Part shown: positions 61,656 through 64,000 of the stretch, piece by piece | Position numbering within the stretch: position 1 is the stretch's first letter | How the letters are laid out: every line of letters starts with the position of its first letter | Source: Thermotoga maritima MSB8 | GTDB taxonomy: Bacteria > Thermotogota > Thermotogae > Thermotogales > Thermotogaceae | NCBI RefSeq assembly: GCF_000008545.1 | Contig: NC_000853.1 | Span: 1,564,465 to 1,628,464 of the forward strand | Length of the DNA: 64,000 nucleotides | Reading direction: 5' to 3' | The notes under the pieces: model-generated | What the model was told of the DNA's origin: nothing | Seen by the model: only the letters and a program-made list of their open reading frames with translations | Databases searched by the model: none | Translations under genes and position numbers: made by a program

Positions 61656-62268
61656 CGAAAAGAGAAAGAAAGAGGAACTGATAGAGAGAATCGTGAGTGA
61701 AAAGGGAGAGGAAGCGTTTCCGAAACTGCTGGAGCTTCTGGAGGACGAAGACCCGGAAGTGAAAGAAATCGTTTCTGAAGTTTTCTACAGACTCGGTGAT
61801 CGGGCAAGGGAGTTTCTCTTCAACGAAATTCAAAAGAGAAGGGAAAGAGGTTTCGAGAAGAACGACATCACGAATCTCTACATAATCGATATACTCGGAG
61901 ATCTCGGTGAGAAAAGAATGAAGAACGTTCTTTACGAACTCATGGAAAAGTACGACTCGGAAGAAGCACTTCTCATCATATACGAAGCACTCGCTAAAAT
62001 AGGAGAGGGGGAAGTCTTCCTGCCGGAACTGGAATACCTGATGTTCGAAGATGCCTACAGAAAGGAACTTTGCGAACAGGTGGCGATGGTGCTTGCCAAT
62101 ATTCCAACGGAGAGATCCCTGAGAATCCTCCTGAAGGCTCTGAAGAGCAAAGAGTTTTCGGAAGATCAGAAGGAGTTTTTCAGAAGGGCAGTGGAGATGA
62201 TTCTGTACAGAAAACCGGAGCTTTCTAAGTATGTGACCGATGAGGAAAGAAAGGAGCTGGGATTATAG
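61648..62268 (+). CDS. HEAT-repeat-like protein, unknown function
   Basis: 206 residues, all alpha-helical, with HEAT-like helix pairs (LPELEYLMFEDAYRKELCEQVA, LLELLEDEDPEVKEIVSEVF). Acidic and Lys-rich. It overlaps the rad50 stop by 8 bases, so it may assist DNA repair or simply be cotranscribed. Function is unknown. Confidence 0.75.
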   Translation: MSDEKRKKEELIERIVSEKGEEAFPKLLELLEDEDPEVKEIVSEVFYRLGDRAREFLFNEIQKRRERGFEKNDITNLYIIDILGDLGEKRMKNVLYELMEKYDSEEALLIIYEALAKIGEGEVFLPELEYLMFEDAYRKELCEQVAMVLANIPTERSLRILLKALKSKEFSEDQKEFFRRAVEMILYRKPELSKYVTDEERKELGL

Positions 62269-62909
62269 TTGTAGTCGCGGAAAACTTGAAGAAATCCTAC
62301 GGGAAGAAGAAGAAGGTTCTGGATGGAGTTTCGTTTTCTCTCGAGAAAGGAAAATCCCTCGGCATTGTTGGACAGAATTCCGCGGGGAAGACCACTCTTT
62401 TGAAGATACTCGCCACCATCCTGAAACCGGACGAAGGAAGACTCTTTCTCTTCGAAAAAAACGCGCTGAAGGACCTGTCGTACATTCGAAAGAGAATAGC
62501 CTTCGTTCCCGAGTTCCCTGCTCTGCTTGAAGAACTCACAGTTCGTGAGAACCTTCTTTTCTTTTCCAGACTCAGAGGGGTGAAGATGGAAAACTTCATT
62601 GTCTCTGAGCTCATGCTGGAGCCTTTCATGGGAACCCTTGTTCGAAACGCTTCAAAAGGTGTGAAACAGAGAACGGCTCTCGCAGTAGCTCTATTTGGAA
62701 ACCCTGAACTTCTGATCCTCGACGAGCCGACCAGCGGTCTCGATGTTGAATCAGCCAGCATCGTCAGGAGTAAACTGAAACGACTTAAAGAAGAAGGAAT
62801 CACGGTGATAATATCTTCTCACATAAGGGAGGACATCGAAGAACTCTGCGACGAAATTCTGGTGATCAACGGTGAGAATGGGGGGGACGGCTTTGAACGA
62901 GATCGTTAA
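62265..62909 (+). CDS. ABC transporter ATP-binding protein (probable ATA start)
   Basis: About 214 residues with Walker A VGQNSAGKTT, signature NASKGVKQRTALA (degenerate LSGGQ), Walker B ELLILDEPTSGLD and the SHIRED switch. The first canonical start in frame, TTG 62286, lies inside the first strand and has no ribosome binding site. Upstream in frame the sequence VVVAENLKKSYG matches the N-terminal strand of ABC ATPases. No ATG, GTG or TTG lies between the stop at 62241 and TTG 62286. ATA 62265 (or ATT 62262) follows AAAGGAG (62250-62256) at suitable spacing. No permease gene is adjacent, so the substrate is unknown. Confidence 0.85.
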   Translation: MVVVAENLKKSYGKKKKVLDGVSFSLEKGKSLGIVGQNSAGKTTLLKILATILKPDEGRLFLFEKNALKDLSYIRKRIAFVPEFPALLEELTVRENLLFFSRLRGVKMENFIVSELMLEPFMGTLVRNASKGVKQRTALAVALFGNPELLILDEPTSGLDVESASIVRSKLKRLKEEGITVIISSHIREDIEELCDEILVINGENGGDGFERDR

Positions 62910-63726
62910 GAAGGTGAAAATCGCAGAAGACGTGTTCGATTTCTGGATCCATTCACCCTCTGTTTCAAAAGAAGCAAGACCGGGCCAGTTCGTTGTGATA
63001 AGGCTCCACGAAAAGGGAGAGCGAATTCCTCTAACGGTGGCAGACACAAAGCCTGAAGAAGGGTTGTTCAGGATGGTCGTGAAAGTTGTTGGAAAAACCA
63101 CTCATGAGCTTTCTCTGAAGAAAGAGGGGGACACCATTCTCGATGTGGTGGGGCCCCTCGGGAACCCGAGTGAGATCGAAAACTACGGAAACGTCCTGCT
63201 CGTGGGTGGGGGAGTGGGAATAGCAACGCTCTATCCCATAGCGAAAGCGCTGAAAGAAGCAGGGAACAACATCACAACCGTTCTCGGTGCAAGAACGAAA
63301 GACTACCTGATCATGGTGGATGAATTCAAAGAGATATCTGATGTTCTGCTTGTGACGGATGACGGAAGCGCCGGAATGAAAGGTGTCGTAACGGACGCGA
63401 TGGATAAACTCTTCAGGGAAAGAAAGTTCGATATCTGCTGGGCTGTTGGGCCCACCATTATGATGAAATTCTGCACGCTGAAAGCAAGAGAATTTGGCGT
63501 TCCGATATGGGTCTCTCTGAACCCGATAATGGTGGACGGAACGGGAATGTGCGGTGCCTGCAGGGTCACGGTTTCTGGCCAGATAAAGTTCGCCTGTGTG
63601 GACGGCCCCGAGTTCAGAGGGGAAGAAGTGGACTGGGACGAACTTCTGAAAAGACTCGCACAGTACAGAGAGCAGGAAAAGATCTCGTACGAAAGATTTT
63701 TGAAAACGGCAGGTGAATCAGAATGA
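62893..63726 (+). CDS. nfnA: NfnA subunit of NADH-dependent ferredoxin:NADP+ oxidoreductase (electron-bifurcating)
   Basis: 277 residues, PyrK-like. FAD- and NADH-binding halves are followed by a C-terminal [2Fe-2S] site. Where PyrK has four cysteines, this has Asp215 in MVDGTGMCGAC plus Cys220, Cys223 and Cys235; an Asp ligand is a reported feature of Nfn. With NfnB it couples NADPH oxidation to reduction of ferredoxin and NAD+ by flavin-based bifurcation. TTG 62893 follows GGGGGGG by 6 bases; GTG 62872 and ATG 62878 are inside or before that tract. Confidence 0.92.
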   Translation: MNEIVKKVKIAEDVFDFWIHSPSVSKEARPGQFVVIRLHEKGERIPLTVADTKPEEGLFRMVVKVVGKTTHELSLKKEGDTILDVVGPLGNPSEIENYGNVLLVGGGVGIATLYPIAKALKEAGNNITTVLGARTKDYLIMVDEFKEISDVLLVTDDGSAGMKGVVTDAMDKLFRERKFDICWAVGPTIMMKFCTLKAREFGVPIWVSLNPIMVDGTGMCGACRVTVSGQIKFACVDGPEFRGEEVDWDELLKRLAQYREQEKISYERFLKTAGESE

Positions 63727-64000
63727 AAAACAGAAAAACTCCGATGAAGGAACAATCGCCGGAATCGAGGAGAAGGAACTTCGAGGAAGTGGCGCTCGGC
63801 TACACGCTCGAAGAGGCTTTGGAGGAGGCTCAGAGGTGTCTTCAGTGTCCCACACATCCGTGCGTCTCCGGCTGTCCTGTGGAAATCGACATTCCCGGCT
63901 TCATAAGGAAACTCAGAGATGGAAAACTCGAGGAATCTTACAGAATTCTCAAAAGCTACAACAACCTTCCCGCAGTCTGTGGAAGAGTCTGTCCCCAGGA
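63723..64000 (+). CDS. nfnB: NfnB subunit (GltD-like), truncated at the window edge
   Basis: The first 92 codons are visible. CLQCPTHPCVSGCPVEIDIPGF and AVCGRVCP are the two [4Fe-4S] cysteine sets of GltD/NfnB-type proteins; the flavin and NADPH domains lie beyond the window. ATG 63723 overlaps the nfnA stop (ATGA), so NfnA and NfnB are translationally coupled. Confidence 0.93.
   Translation, partial: MKNRKTPMKEQSPESRRRNFEEVALGYTLEEALEEAQRCLQCPTHPCVSGCPVEIDIPGFIRKLRDGKLEESYRILKSYNNLPAVCGRVCPQ

Overview
The window reads as chromosomal DNA of a hyperthermophilic bacterium of the genus Thermotoga, very close to T. maritima. The gene content and order (secA, prfB, glycerate kinase, clostripain-like protein, infC-rpmI-rplT, PNP, sigma-E, niaR, ATP synthase, cheX, polA, lepA, beta-mannosidase, lon, mre11-rad50, nfnAB) match what I remember of T. 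maritima around TM1577-TM1640. Other signs agree: an 893-residue Pol I, purine-rich codons (AGA/AGG, GAA, AAA), strong GGAGGTG ribosome binding sites and extreme compaction with overlapping genes. Species assignment is from memory, not a search.

Layout. (1) 1-5090, plus strand: an exported protein, SecA and RF2. (2) 5082-12415: an NtrC-like regulator without a P-loop, a phosphodiesterase-like enzyme, an RNase H-like protein, a shortened PurH-like protein, ComF, glycerate 2-kinase with a nitroreductase on the other strand, and a membrane GGDEF protein. (3) 12408-16132: two tRNA clusters (Val-Phe and Ala-Arg-Lys) flank one large, AT-richer lipoprotein peptidase gene. (4) 16164-18130: a structured attenuator leader, then infC-rpmI-rplT-mrp. 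(5) 18096-23463, minus strand: a pseudokinase/ATPase/TPR/GGDEF giant, a DHH phosphodiesterase and purine nucleoside phosphorylase. (6) 23516-29760, plus strand: a racemase, sigma-E with a likely anti-sigma and exported partner, a radical SAM protein, niaR and niaP. (7) 47208 down to 29757, minus strand: one nearly gapless run lepA - lipoprotein - gdpD - AhpD-like - polA - cheX - atpZ-I-B-E-F-H-A-G-D-C - degV - hpf - rng - tsf - (terminator) - pyrH. (8) 47306-54709: beta-mannosidase facing a minus-strand cluster of DUF72, hypothetical, glmU, prs, rplY, pth and a UVR-domain protein. (9) 54772-64000, plus strand: tsaE, lon, a TPR membrane protein, mre11-rad50, a HEAT-like protein, an ABC ATPase and nfnA-nfnB.

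Together the genes cover protein export and translation, chemiosmotic energy (F-ATPase with Na+-type ligands in subunit c), NAD homeostasis and electron bifurcation, cyclic-dinucleotide signalling (two diguanylate cyclases with I-sites and a DHH phosphodiesterase close by), DNA repair and proteolysis.

The most unusual signal is that four genes (infC, rng, degV and an ABC ATPase) have no ATG, GTG or TTG where homology and the Shine-Dalgarno sequence put the start. They appear to start at ATC, ATA, ATT and ATA. Other items worth attention are the PurH-like protein that lacks the catalytic middle, the NtrC-like regulator without a P-loop, the attenuator before infC, the terminator between tsf and pyrH, and the palindrome on the niaR promoter. 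No CRISPR array, insertion sequence or rRNA is visible, and no gene-free stretch exceeds 300 bases; the longest, 15627-15878, holds promoters.
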